This document shows, one piece after another, positions 1 through 8,587 of a stretch of DNA of 64,000 nt; positions within the stretch are counted from its first letter, which is position 1; the number at the start of each line of letters is the position of its first letter. The notes under the pieces are model-generated. The model was not told where the DNA came from and searched no databases. It saw only the letters and a list, made by a program, of their open reading frames with translations. The translations under genes and the position numbers were made by a program. Origin of the DNA: CAIXSC01 sp046349935 (GTDB lineage: Bacteria; Planctomycetota; Planctomycetia; Pirellulales; Pirellulaceae); contig JAXMBK010000003.1 in assembly GCA_046349935.1 (NCBI GenBank), positions 372,001 through 436,000 of the forward strand, read 5' to 3'.

Positions 1-1532
1 TCGTAGCTGGTGACGAGCGCCGACTGAGCGTCCTGCACTTCGATGGTGATCTTGTTCTCGGTGAACTCGCGTTTCGCCGCGATCTGAGCGATTTTGCCGT
101 AGGCCGACTGGATCTTGCCGTCCGCCTTGCGACGTTGCAAAGGGACTTCGAAGTACAGCCCGGCTTCCAACTCGAAGGGCCCCCGCTCATTCTTCTTCGT
201 GGCTGACGCGCCCACATCCTTCGATGCCAGCACGATCGCATTCAGTTCGGGCAGTCGCAAGTTCTCGCCGACCGCCAAATCGACTTCGGCCAATTGCCGC
301 TGCAAATCGAGCTCGACGAGTTCCGGACGTTGGGTGAGCGCCCGATCGACTTCGGCGGTAAACATGCCTTCCTGCGGCGGCGTCGGCTCGGGGAACTTCG
401 CAGGGAGCAACGAAGGGCTTGGCAGGACCTGTCGCCCCATCTCGTCGCGCAGATATAGCGACAACTTGATCGTGGCCTGCTGCAGCTTCCGCCGAGCCTC
501 GATCACCTTCGCCTCGCGCGACGCGATCAAGCGTTCGTTTTGGACGAGTTCAATCTCTGCCAGATCCTCGCGTTTCACGCGTTCGACGAACTGTTCGTTC
601 CGGTCGATGGTGACTCGCAGCAGTTCCCGCTGAGCTTCGTAGCTCAAACCGGCCGCGACCCAGGACCAGTAGGCGTCGGCGGCGCCGAAGGTGAAATCGA
701 GCAACAAAGATTGCACGGCCGGATCGACTTGTTGACGGCGGAGCGTCGTTTGGAAGAGTTCGGCGCGGCGGTCGTCGATCGAGCGGTTGCGCAAGAGGGG
801 CGTTTCCCAACCTAGTTTGAATTCACCGCCCTCGTTCGTCTCCCGTTCGCCGTAATACACCGGAAAGTTGCCGTCGCCGATGCGGTAGGCGCCGTAGACG
901 TTGCCGCCGGGCATGAGCGCCTGTTCCAGCTTCACGACGTTGCGGTAGTTCTCATAGTAGCCCTCCGGCTGAGACATACTCTCGGCCTTCAACTTCAAGT
1001 CGAACTCTCCCCACGCCGACACCTGTTTGCCGCCGGCGATTTCGAATTCCCGCAGGGCCGCCTCCAGAGCCGGAAACGACTCGTAGACCGATTCGGTCAC
1101 CGTCCGCAGCTGCAACGGCCCCGCGCTGCTGCGCGGAATCGGCTGTTCCTCTTGATCAAGCTGCGGCGGCAGCAGCGACTCGGGCGTCCCGCGCGCCGGC
1201 ACTTCTTCGGCTCCCTCGGCGCCGACGATCGGCGCCGGCGGTTGGGGAGGAACCAAGCGATCGGCGGCCGCGGCTGCCGGCGCCGCGTCCTCGTCCGAGA
1301 AGGCGACTTGTCGGACCTCGGAAACCGCACCAGTCGCCTTCGCCGCCGTTTGGACGGGCGTCGGCCCCGACGCCGTCTCGCGCGAGCGCCATTGCAAAGC
1401 GGCGGCAGTCGACGGGCTGGGTCCCAGGTCGCGGGAGAGCGAGTCGAATCGTCCTTCGGAACGACAGCCGGTCAGCAGGAGCATTCCCGCCAGCCAGCGA
1501 CGCCATCCATGGCTTGTCGTGACGCGCATCAT
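1..1532 (-). CDS. TolC-family outer membrane efflux lipoprotein (partial, 3' end outside window)
   Basis: The reading frame is open from 1532 to the left window edge (at least 510 residues, no stop reached). The N-terminus MMRVTTSHGWRRW is followed by a hydrophobic stretch ending in LLTGC, a lipoprotein lipobox. A Pro/Ala/Glu-rich linker of about 100 residues precedes long amphipathic helices (such as YEAQRELLRVTIDRNEQFVE and RPELVELDLQRQLAEVDLAV) typical of TolC/OEP alpha-barrel subunits. By family it forms the outer membrane channel of a tripartite exporter. Its ATG (1530-1532) overlaps the TGA of the HlyD-type gene (1529-1531), so translation is probably coupled. The substrate is unknown. 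Confidence 0.85.
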   Translation of the reverse strand, partial: MMRVTTSHGWRRWLAGMLLLTGCRSEGRFDSLSRDLGPSPSTAAALQWRSRETASGPTPVQTAAKATGAVSEVRQVAFSDEDAAPAAAAADRLVPPQPPAPIVGAEGAEEVPARGTPESLLPPQLDQEEQPIPRSSAGPLQLRTVTESVYESFPALEAALREFEIAGGKQVSAWGEFDLKLKAESMSQPEGYYENYRNVVKLEQALMPGGNVYGAYRIGDGNFPVYYGERETNEGGEFKLGWETPLLRNRSIDDRRAELFQTTLRRQQVDPAVQSLLLDFTFGAADAYWSWVAAGLSYEAQRELLRVTIDRNEQFVERVKREDLAEIELVQNERLIASREAKVIEARRKLQQATIKLSLYLRDEMGRQVLPSPSLLPAKFPEPTPPQEGMFTAEVDRALTQRPELVELDLQRQLAEVDLAVGENLRLPELNAIVLASKDVGASATKKNERGPFELEAGLYFEVPLQRRKADGKIQSAYGKIAQIAAKREFTENKITIEVQDAQSALVTSY

Positions 1533-2929
1533 TTTGGCAGTTTCACTTTCTTCCCCCCCTTGCCGCCATCCGACTCGTCGGGACCGGTCGACTTGGCGCC
1601 CGTCTTGTCGCCGGACTTTCCGTCGCCGTACAGCGGGGGAGGACCATCAAACACGGGCGGGAAACCGTTGAGCTGCCGCCAAATTTCATAGCCCAACGAA
1701 ACCTGACTAAGCATCACCCAACCGTTGGTCCGCGCCCCTTGTCGCAACAGCTGCTCCGAGGGCCACGGTTCGTCGGGTTTGGGCTGAATAAGGATGCGGA
1801 ACTTGCCTTTGCCGTTATCGGCCGCGTCGACCGCCGTCACCCTACCGCCGAACGTACCGAAGGCGGCGGACGGCCACCCCGCGGCGAACTGCACCGCCGG
1901 CCAGCCCTCAAACTGCAGCCGCACTTCGCGCCCCGGCGACACCAGAGGAATGTCGTTGCCATCCACCCACAATTCGACCGCCCGATCGCTGGTCTCCGGT
2001 ACGATCGTGAACAGTGGATCGCCTTCCTTGAGCATATCGGCGTCGTCGTTCGCCATGATGCGCAAGATGATGCCGTCGCGCGGCGCCGTCACCACTCGGC
2101 TTTCAAACTGCGCTTGCTTCCCCTGAATCTCGGAGAGTTCCTTCTTGGCGAGCGACATTTCGCCTTGCGCTTCTTGCTGCATGGCCCGCGCGTAATCGAC
2201 CTTGGTCTGCGCCTCGCGCGATTTCTGCTCGAGATCGGCCTGTTTCGACGCCAAGTATTTTTCCGCCGCTTCGACATACTGCTTGGCGGCCTTCAATTTG
2301 GCTTGCGCTTCGTCGTAGCTCCGCCGCTCCTTCTCCAGCGCCACGCCGGACGTGAGCCCCTGTTCCTTCAGCGTCTTTTGACGTTCGAAATTCGAACGCG
2401 TCTGCTCGACGGCCGCTTCGGCCGCTTCCACCGCGTGCCGTTCGGCTTCGACCTTCCGCCGCGCTTCCTCGATCAACTGCATCCCGGACTCGATCACCGC
2501 CGACCGCGCTTCGCTGAGATCGACGATCTGTCGCCCGTAGGTCTCGGCTTTCGTCCCGGAGTACATCAGCTTCTCTTGGACCGCAAACACCTGCTGCGTC
2601 AAGCGATCGCCGCGGGACGGATCGATATCGCGGATTTCGACGAGCGGCTGCCCCTTCTTGACCTTCACTCCTTCGACGATCCCCGGCTGCCAGCCGACGA
2701 TCCGACCGTAAATGGGCGACTCCACCGTCTGCGGGCGTTCCGTGGGATTGTAGGCCACCACGCGTCCCGTGCCTCTGGAAGTCTGCTGCCAGGGCAGCAG
2801 CAACAGCGCGGCGGCGACCACCACCAAGCAGCCTAGAACGTACTTGCCCAGTCGTCGCACCAAGCGCGGCGACTCGACCAGATGCATCGCATCCAACTGA
2901 ATGGTTCGTAAGGGAGCTCTCTGCAACAT
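1529..2929 (-). CDS. HlyD-family periplasmic adaptor (membrane fusion protein)
   Basis: 466 residues. A cytoplasmic N-terminus is followed by one membrane helix (about residues 30-47, LGCLVVVAAALLLLP), a split biotinyl/lipoyl-like domain (VESPIYGRIVGWQPG at about 70, with its second half near TAPRDGIILRIMAND), a long coiled coil (about 105-270, rich in E/A/K/Q) and a beta-barrel region with GREVRLQFEGWPAVQF. This is the adaptor that links an inner membrane ABC transporter to a TolC channel. Its ATG (2927-2929) overlaps the TGA of the ABC gene (2929-2931), and its own stop overlaps the tolC-like start, so all three genes are joined by ATGA overlaps. The C-terminal tail is Asp/Gly/Lys-rich. Confidence 0.93.
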   Translation of the reverse strand: MLQRAPLRTIQLDAMHLVESPRLVRRLGKYVLGCLVVVAAALLLLPWQQTSRGTGRVVAYNPTERPQTVESPIYGRIVGWQPGIVEGVKVKKGQPLVEIRDIDPSRGDRLTQQVFAVQEKLMYSGTKAETYGRQIVDLSEARSAVIESGMQLIEEARRKVEAERHAVEAAEAAVEQTRSNFERQKTLKEQGLTSGVALEKERRSYDEAQAKLKAAKQYVEAAEKYLASKQADLEQKSREAQTKVDYARAMQQEAQGEMSLAKKELSEIQGKQAQFESRVVTAPRDGIILRIMANDDADMLKEGDPLFTIVPETSDRAVELWVDGNDIPLVSPGREVRLQFEGWPAVQFAAGWPSAAFGTFGGRVTAVDAADNGKGKFRILIQPKPDEPWPSEQLLRQGARTNGWVMLSQVSLGYEIWRQLNGFPPVFDGPPPLYGDGKSGDKTGAKSTGPDESDGGKGGKKVKLPK

Positions 2930-5214
2930 CAGTGCGACTCCTGTCCGCTCAAGGCGACCTTGGGCGCCTCAGGCGTTCGATCCGGCTGAATGACGATCGA
3001 ACGACCACACGCGTTCATGATATCATCGCGTCCCGTCACCAGCAGCACCGTCCCCGTCGCCGTAAACCTTCGCAGCGCCTCGAGCGTCTGCTGCAACGTC
3101 TCGGTCGGCAAGGCGTCCAGCAGTTCGTCGATCAACAGCAGCCGCGGGCGTCCCACGAGCGCTCGCGCCAGCAGCATGCGTCGCACCTGGCTGTCGCTCA
3201 GCGGCGTCCCCAACGGCGACAATCGCGTCTCGAGCCCCGCGGGCAGTTCCAGCAGTTCGTCCAGCAGCCCGATCTCCTCCAACACGTCGCGCACTTCCGC
3301 AAAGCCGATTCCTGCGCGGTCCAAATGCACATTCTCGGCGATCGTCCCCGAGAACACCTCGCGACCGTCGCGCACCAACGTCACCTCTCGCCGCAACGCC
3401 GTGCGTTGCAGCGAGCGGACGTCGACGCCGTCGTATTCCACGCGCCCCGCCGTCGGCAGCCGCAACGCGTAGAGAATGTCCAGCAGCATCGACTTGCCAG
3501 CGCCGGGGGGGCCGACGAGCGCCGCCAGTTCGCCCGGCGCCAACGACGCCGACACGGGCTGCAACACGGTGCGTTCGCCCAAACGCAGCCCGACGCGACG
3601 CAAGCTCAGCGCTGCGGGGCCGAGCCGCGCGGCCGGCGCCGCGCCGTCAGGCCGCTCCACCGGCAAATCAAACAGATGCCCGATCTTGTCGACGGCCGCC
3701 AACAAGTCGTAATAGCTTTCCAAATGCTTCCCCAGTTTGGCGGTCGATCCCAAAATCACCGCCACGATCAACTCGGCCGCCACCAATTGCCCGAGACTCA
3801 GGTCTCCTTCGATCACCAACCAACCGCCGATTCCCAGCAGCACAGCGCTCCCGACCGCCTGCAGCGCCGCCGCGAAAATGATCTGCCGCAGCACCACGCG
3901 AAAATGCTGCGATCGCGCCCGCACGTAGTCGGCGGCGAACCGATCCGCGACGTCCCAAGCACGACGCGATCCGCCGTACATCTTGAACGCCAACGGCGCT
4001 CCCACTAGCTCTTCCAGCCAAGCCGCTACGCGATACTTGGCCAGCGATTCGTTGATCGCCGTCCGCACGCCGCCGCGACCGAGCACAAACACGATGACGG
4101 CGAGACTGCCGACCAGAAAGACGTCGAAGCCGAGCAGATACGGATGGTAAATGGCCAACACCACCATCCCGATGATCGTCTGCAGCACAATCGAGATGCC
4201 GTCGAGCACCAGGACGGCGGCCGTCTTCTGGACCGTCATCACGTCAAAAAAGCGATTGAGTAATTCCGGGCCGTGGTGATCGTCAAGCGCCGATTGGCGG
4301 ACGCGCGGCAGTCGATAGGCCAAGTCCGAGACGACGCGCACGAAAATTCGCCGCTGAATGATTTCGGAGACGTACGCCTGCAATACGCGCAACAACGCCG
4401 CAAATGCCAGGAACGTCAGCAGAATGAGGCACAGTACGACGACGGGCTGAGCGAACCGGCCGAACGCGACCGTGTTCACCAACGCTTCGACCGCGATCGG
4501 CGACGCGAGCGCCAACAACCCGACGACGGCGGAAAAAACAGCGACGACGGCGATATCGCCCGCTTCGGGCCGCAGGATGCCCAACAGCCGTCGCAGCGGC
4601 GACATGCCGTGACGACCGTGACCGTGGCGCTGCCCGTGCCCCTGACCGTGTCCCTGCTCGTCGGCGCCGCCCGCCCCGTGAGCATCATGATGCTGGCTGC
4701 TGTGCCCGTGATCTTCGTAGGGGTCGGTCACGGACGCCGTCACGATGCAGACGTCGCTCTGCGGCGAGTCCACTCCCAGCTTCGCGGCAACTTGGCTCGC
4801 CGAACACCACTCGGAGGAACCGTCGGGGAGGGCGAGCTGCACCTTGCGCCACGACGAACCGGTCACCACCGCCCACACTTGGCTGGGATCGGTCAGCGAC
4901 AACAGCGCCGTCGCTTTATGCTGGCGAGCGAAGCGGAGTCCGTCCGCCAGCGAAATTCGTTGGACGAGCACGCGCAGCGCGAGCCGCTCAGCGGCGTACT
5001 CCAACTGCGATACGGCCTCCTGCGCGCTCGGCGCCTCGGCAGGCGAATCGCCCGCACAGGCGTCCTCAAGCGCTCTCGAGACGGCCCAATGGTCGACATG
5101 CGCCCCCGCCGCCTCCGCCAGCGAACGAATCAAGGCGACAAAACGCTCCCGCGGGAGCTCGAAGTCGCCGGGCCCGTCGTGAAATTGCGAATTGTGCGGC
5201 GAGTTTGATCCCAT
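2929..5214 (-). CDS. ABC exporter (permease-ATPase fusion) with His-rich linker and altered ATPase motifs
   Basis: 761 residues from the ATG at 5214, chosen over an upstream TTG because GAGAGGA lies just before it. An N-terminal domain of about 165 residues (possibly derived from the C39-like domain of type I secretion ABC proteins, without a recognisable catalytic Cys) leads into a linker of about 36 residues at roughly 168-203 made largely of His, Gly and Gln (EQGHGQGHGQRHGHGRHG). A six-helix permease (about 215-500) and a nucleotide-binding domain follow. Walker A GPPGAGKS (568-575) and Walker B LLLID-E (692-697) are intact. The Q-loop Gln is replaced by Arg (VRDGREVF), the signature reads LSDSQ, and the switch His is Gly (LLVTGRDD). 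It heads the ABC-HlyD-TolC operon. The His tract suggests metal binding or metal sensing; this is inference. Confidence 0.9.
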   Translation of the reverse strand: MGSNSPHNSQFHDGPGDFELPRERFVALIRSLAEAAGAHVDHWAVSRALEDACAGDSPAEAPSAQEAVSQLEYAAERLALRVLVQRISLADGLRFARQHKATALLSLTDPSQVWAVVTGSSWRKVQLALPDGSSEWCSASQVAAKLGVDSPQSDVCIVTASVTDPYEDHGHSSQHHDAHGAGGADEQGHGQGHGQRHGHGRHGMSPLRRLLGILRPEAGDIAVVAVFSAVVGLLALASPIAVEALVNTVAFGRFAQPVVVLCLILLTFLAFAALLRVLQAYVSEIIQRRIFVRVVSDLAYRLPRVRQSALDDHHGPELLNRFFDVMTVQKTAAVLVLDGISIVLQTIIGMVVLAIYHPYLLGFDVFLVGSLAVIVFVLGRGGVRTAINESLAKYRVAAWLEELVGAPLAFKMYGGSRRAWDVADRFAADYVRARSQHFRVVLRQIIFAAALQAVGSAVLLGIGGWLVIEGDLSLGQLVAAELIVAVILGSTAKLGKHLESYYDLLAAVDKIGHLFDLPVERPDGAAPAARLGPAALSLRRVGLRLGERTVLQPVSASLAPGELAALVGPPGAGKSMLLDILYALRLPTAGRVEYDGVDVRSLQRTALRREVTLVRDGREVFSGTIAENVHLDRAGIGFAEVRDVLEEIGLLDELLELPAGLETRLSPLGTPLSDSQVRRMLLARALVGRPRLLLIDELLDALPTETLQQTLEALRRFTATGTVLLVTGRDDIMNACGRSIVIQPDRTPEAPKVALSGQESH

Positions 5215-5339
5215 CAATCCTCTCAATCGGCGGCCGCAACTCGAAAACGCGCGTTAAAGTCAACGTAATCGTCTAAATCGGCCGCCCGGAAGGTACGACT
5301 TAAATATTCCGTTATCTTCACCAAGTTTCAACCGGCGAA

Positions 5340-5672
5340 TCAACCCGCCATGCTGGTCTTGGTCTTGGGCGGCTGGTCGCGGCGAATTCGCCGATCCACG
5401 GCCCGCGACACCCGCTCCGCCGCTCGAGAAACCGCCGCCAGGAGACTCGCGTCGGCGTCCGACACGGTCACAGGATCTCCGTGCCGCAGATACACGTCGA
5501 CTCGGCACGTCTTATCCACGCCTCCCTTGGGTCCGTTCTCGTCCTGCACGTGCAACGTCACTCGCTCCACCTGCGGTTCAAACCGCGTCAACGCATACCG
5601 CAGCCGACGCTCCGCTTGTTCCCGTTGTTCCTGATCCAACTCCCGCCCGCGATCCACAATTTGCAGTCGCAT
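5340..5672 (-). CDS. HPF/RaiA-like ribosome hibernation factor (short form)
   Basis: 110 residues from the ATG at 5672; a TTG at 5684 would add four residues, and neither start has a clear Shine-Dalgarno sequence. The pattern MRLQIVDRGRELDQEQREQAERRLRYALTRF, then VERVTLHVQDENG, then CRVDVYLRHGDPVTVSDADASLLAAVSRAAERVSRAVDR matches the beta-alpha-beta-beta-beta-alpha fold of S30AE/sigma-54 modulation proteins. By family such proteins bind the 30S subunit and stabilise inactive ribosomes in slow growth. The C-terminal dimerisation domain of long HPF is absent. It is a lone gene, divergent from the LysR-type gene. Confidence 0.75.
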   Translation of the reverse strand: MRLQIVDRGRELDQEQREQAERRLRYALTRFEPQVERVTLHVQDENGPKGGVDKTCRVDVYLRHGDPVTVSDADASLLAAVSRAAERVSRAVDRRIRRDQPPKTKTSMAG

Positions 5673-5819
5673 GGTGTGTGCCAATCATGTCAGAACTCGA
5701 ATCCTCGCAACGACCCTTTGTCGCCGCCTCTCTACTATTATTCTTGGGACTTGCCGCGACATCGACAAATAGAATATAGAAATGCATAGATTCGAAAAAA
5801 CAACATCACGAGGCCGCTC

Positions 5820-6719
5820 ATGGACTGGCTGAATTACCACCACCTTCTGTACTTTTGGGTCGTCGCTCGCGAAGGCTCGATCGTGAAAGCCTGCGAGCAG
5901 TTACAGCTGGCGCAGCCGACCGTCAGCGCCCAGCTCCAGAAGCTCGAACGGTCGCTCGGCGCGCGGCTCTTTGAACGCACCGGTCGCAAAATGCAGCTCA
6001 CCGAGACCGGTCAGACCGTATTCCGATATGCCGAAGAAATCTTTGCCCTCGGAAAGGAACTCACCGACGTCCTGCACCAACGGCCTGTCGGCCAACCGCT
6101 GCGGTTTACGGTCGGCGTCCCCGATGTGCTTCCTAAAATGGTCGTCTACCGCCTGCTGCGGCCCGCGTTTGAACTGCCCGAGCCGCTTCGGCTGGTCTGT
6201 CGCGAAGGACGTTTCGATGAGCTGCTCAGCGATCTGGCGACGCACGATCTCGACTTGGTGCTCTCCGACTCCCCCGCCCCGCCGAACGTCCGCGTCAAGG
6301 TCTACAACCACTCGCTGGGACGCTGCGGCGTGGGATTCTTCGGTTCCCCCGACCTGGTCGCCAAGAGCCGCCACAAGACGCTGGCGGAAATCGTAGAACA
6401 ACTGCCGCTGCTCATGCCGACCTCCGTCTCGCAGTTCCGTCGCAACCTCGACCAATGGTTCGACGCCAACGACCTGCGTCCGCGGATCGCCGCCGAGTTT
6501 GCGGATAGCGCGTTGCTGAAGGTCTTCGGTCAAGAAGGTCGCGGGTTGTTCCCCGCGCCGCTCGCCATTCGCCAAGAAGTGGAACGGCAATACAACGTGC
6601 AGTTGATTGCGGAAGTTCCCACCCTGACGGAACGCTATTTCGCGATCTCGGTCGAGCGGCGATTGAAGCACCCCGCCGTCCTCGCCATCTCGACCGCCGC
6701 CCGCAACGTGCTGACTTAG
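5820..6719 (+). CDS. nhaR: NhaR-type LysR-family transcriptional regulator
   Basis: 299 residues, ATG start. The N-terminal winged helix-turn-helix (MDWLNYHHLLYFWVVAREGS, then VKACEQLQLAQPTVSAQLQ) and the effector domain (VGVPDVLPKMVVYRLLRPAF; LDLVLSDSPAPP; GRCGVGFFG; EFADSALLKVFGQEG; HPAVLAIS) follow E. coli NhaR closely in order and spacing. NhaR activates Na+/H+ antiporter genes in response to sodium, but no antiporter gene lies nearby, so the target here is unknown. The 147 bp upstream contain an AT-rich patch (AATAGAATATAG, about 5768-5780) that stands out in GC-rich DNA and may hold the promoter. Confidence 0.9.
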   Translation: MDWLNYHHLLYFWVVAREGSIVKACEQLQLAQPTVSAQLQKLERSLGARLFERTGRKMQLTETGQTVFRYAEEIFALGKELTDVLHQRPVGQPLRFTVGVPDVLPKMVVYRLLRPAFELPEPLRLVCREGRFDELLSDLATHDLDLVLSDSPAPPNVRVKVYNHSLGRCGVGFFGSPDLVAKSRHKTLAEIVEQLPLLMPTSVSQFRRNLDQWFDANDLRPRIAAEFADSALLKVFGQEGRGLFPAPLAIRQEVERQYNVQLIAEVPTLTERYFAISVERRLKHPAVLAISTAARNVLT

Positions 6720-6739
6720 CCGCCGAGACGGCTTTCATT

Positions 6740-7029
6740 GCCACAGAGGGAGCAGGAGTTCACCGAGAGAGGAGATGGAGACGGGGGGGAGATCGTCACA
6801 TTCGAAAAAGGCCGCAGACGTCGCGGTGCGAGTAGCTCGCCACCGCACTGGGCACAGCAATTCATCTGGGGGAAGAAAGCCGACGCCAGGAAATTCGATC
6901 ACCCTTCGCCTGACGACGTACAACTCGTCCCCATCGCCAGGCCCTTCCCTCGGCGGCCTCCGTGCCCTCGGTGGCAAAAAAAGGGGCGCCGACGGCTCCT
7001 ATTCGGTGCCCTCGGCGCCCTCTGTGGCC
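6740..7029. repeat. Non-coding block bounded by GCCACAGAGGG inverted repeats
   Basis: The gap between nhaR and the oxidoreductase gene holds no credible gene. It is framed by GCCACAGAGGG (6740-6750) and its exact complement CCCTCTGTGGC (7018-7028). Similarity extends inward (GAGTTCACCGAGAG on the left; GGGCACCGA read in reverse on the right), and a further degenerate copy lies at about 6950-6972 (CTCCGTGCCCTCGGTGGC). Short ORFs across the block are low-complexity and are not called. The GCCACAGA core recurs at 19117-19145, so this looks like a dispersed repeat family rather than a single element. Confidence 0.6.
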
Positions 7030-7057
7030 AACGCTTTTGTCGTCGTCGCTCGGCGGC

Positions 7058-8407
7058 TTACACCACCTTGGTCACGCCCGGGACGGGGCGAGCGTAGTAG
7101 CCGTCGGCGTCCGGCTTCACGGGCGGCTCATCCTGGAAGCTGTGGTACTTCTCGACGGGCGAGACGACCACTTCCGAGTTGAGGGCTTCTTCCCACGTGA
7201 GGCTTTGGCCCGAGTAGGTGCACATGCGGCCGTAGATGGCCGTCATGGTGCTGAGCGCGCCCCAGTCGCCTTCGAACGGCCGCTTGCCAGCCCGCAGGTC
7301 GGCGAACAGGTCGTGGTGTTCTTGCTGGTGGCCGTCGCCGCCGCCGCGGCCGAAGCTGTACAGCACCTTCCCCTTTTCATCCATGATCTTCGCGCCGCTG
7401 ACGTCCGCCGAGCCCTTGGTGCCATGCACGAACTCAGACACAGCGTTCCAGCACCCTGGGATGTGGCGGCATTGGCTCAACATCACCGCGCCGCTCTTGT
7501 ACTTGAACTCGACGAAGTGATGGTCGAACGTTTCGCCGTAATCCTTCCCCTTGCGCACTTCGCAACCGCCCTGCCCCTGGCCCCAAACCGGGTAGTCGTT
7601 CATGATCCAGTTGATCACGTCCAGGTTGTGGATGTGCTGCTCGACGATGTGATCGCCGCACAGCCAGTTGAAGTAATACCAGTTGCGCATCTGGTATTCC
7701 ATTTCGGTCATCTTCTCTTCACGCTGCCGCACCCACGGCGTGGCGCCGTTCCAATAGGCTCGCGCGAGGACGATGTCGCCGATCATGCCGTCCTGGATGC
7801 GCTTGATCGTCTCCTTGTAACGCGGTTCGTGACGGCGCTGCAGGCCGACGGCGACGGCGAGGTTCTTTTCCTTCGCGATCTTGTTCGCCTCCAAGCACTT
7901 CCGGACGCCGGCCGGATCGACGGCGACGGGCTTCTCCATGAACACGTGCTTGCCGGCACGAACGGCCGCATCGTAGTGCAACGGGCGGAAGCCCGGCGGC
8001 GTCGCCAAGATCACCATGTCGACGTCGGTCGCCAGCAGTTCCTTATACGAGTCGAAACCGGAGAACATCCGGTCCTTGGGCACATCGACCTTGTCGCCGT
8101 GCTGGCTCTTCGCGCCGCGATAGGCCGCCTGCACCTTGTCATCGAACACGTCGGCCAGGGCCACCAACTTCACTTCGCCGCCCATCGTGTTCATCGCTTG
8201 CACCGCCGCGCCCGTCCCGCGACCTCCGCAGCCGATGAGCCCCAGCTTGATCACGTCGCTGCCGAAGGCATGAGCCGAACGAGCGACGCCCAGCGTCGAG
8301 GTGGCGACGGCGCCGCCGGCGACCAGCAACGACGACGTGCGGATGAAATCGCGACGCGACGTACTCGACGCGCTGCCCGCGTCGGCGTTGGAATTCTGCT
8401 GCGACAT
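7058..8407 (-). CDS. TAT-exported Gfo/Idh/MocA-family oxidoreductase
   Basis: 449 residues from the ATG at 8407, which has AGGAG about 10 bases upstream; a longer frame reaches 8491 but adds nothing family-like. The N-terminus carries a twin-arginine signal (SRRDFIRTSSLLVAGGAV), so the protein is probably exported folded with its NAD(P) cofactor. The Rossmann motif is KLGLIGCGGRGTG, followed by VALADVFD, VDMVILATPP and the family EKP motif (GKHVFMEKPVAVDP). A later segment (GDHIVEQHIHNLDVINW) matches the substrate-side His residues of planctomycete members. The substrate is probably a sugar or sugar derivative but cannot be read from sequence. It is followed at a distance by the SUMF1-like gene on the same strand. 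Confidence 0.92.
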   Translation of the reverse strand: MSQQNSNADAGSASSTSRRDFIRTSSLLVAGGAVATSTLGVARSAHAFGSDVIKLGLIGCGGRGTGAAVQAMNTMGGEVKLVALADVFDDKVQAAYRGAKSQHGDKVDVPKDRMFSGFDSYKELLATDVDMVILATPPGFRPLHYDAAVRAGKHVFMEKPVAVDPAGVRKCLEANKIAKEKNLAVAVGLQRRHEPRYKETIKRIQDGMIGDIVLARAYWNGATPWVRQREEKMTEMEYQMRNWYYFNWLCGDHIVEQHIHNLDVINWIMNDYPVWGQGQGGCEVRKGKDYGETFDHHFVEFKYKSGAVMLSQCRHIPGCWNAVSEFVHGTKGSADVSGAKIMDEKGKVLYSFGRGGGDGHQQEHHDLFADLRAGKRPFEGDWGALSTMTAIYGRMCTYSGQSLTWEEALNSEVVVSPVEKYHSFQDEPPVKPDADGYYARPVPGVTKVV

Positions 8408-8587
8408 AACGAGGTAACTCCTAAACAGTGGAGAACGAAGATGATTTGCCTGGATCCAGCGACTCGAATGAAACGAGTCTCGGTACTTCAAACTGCGCCC
8501 AGCATACCGCTGGACGCGGCGTCATTCAACGCAAGGTGCTTTGACGCAACGACAAACGCTCGCCGCGTCGGGCGAATGTGATTCGAC

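Noticed and set aside
5685..5819. Confident promoter for nhaR
   Set aside because: An AT-rich patch is present, but no -35/-10 pair with good spacing can be chosen.
6715..6733. Terminator after nhaR
   Set aside because: Only a 5-bp AGCCG/CGGCT stem followed by TTC; too weak to call.
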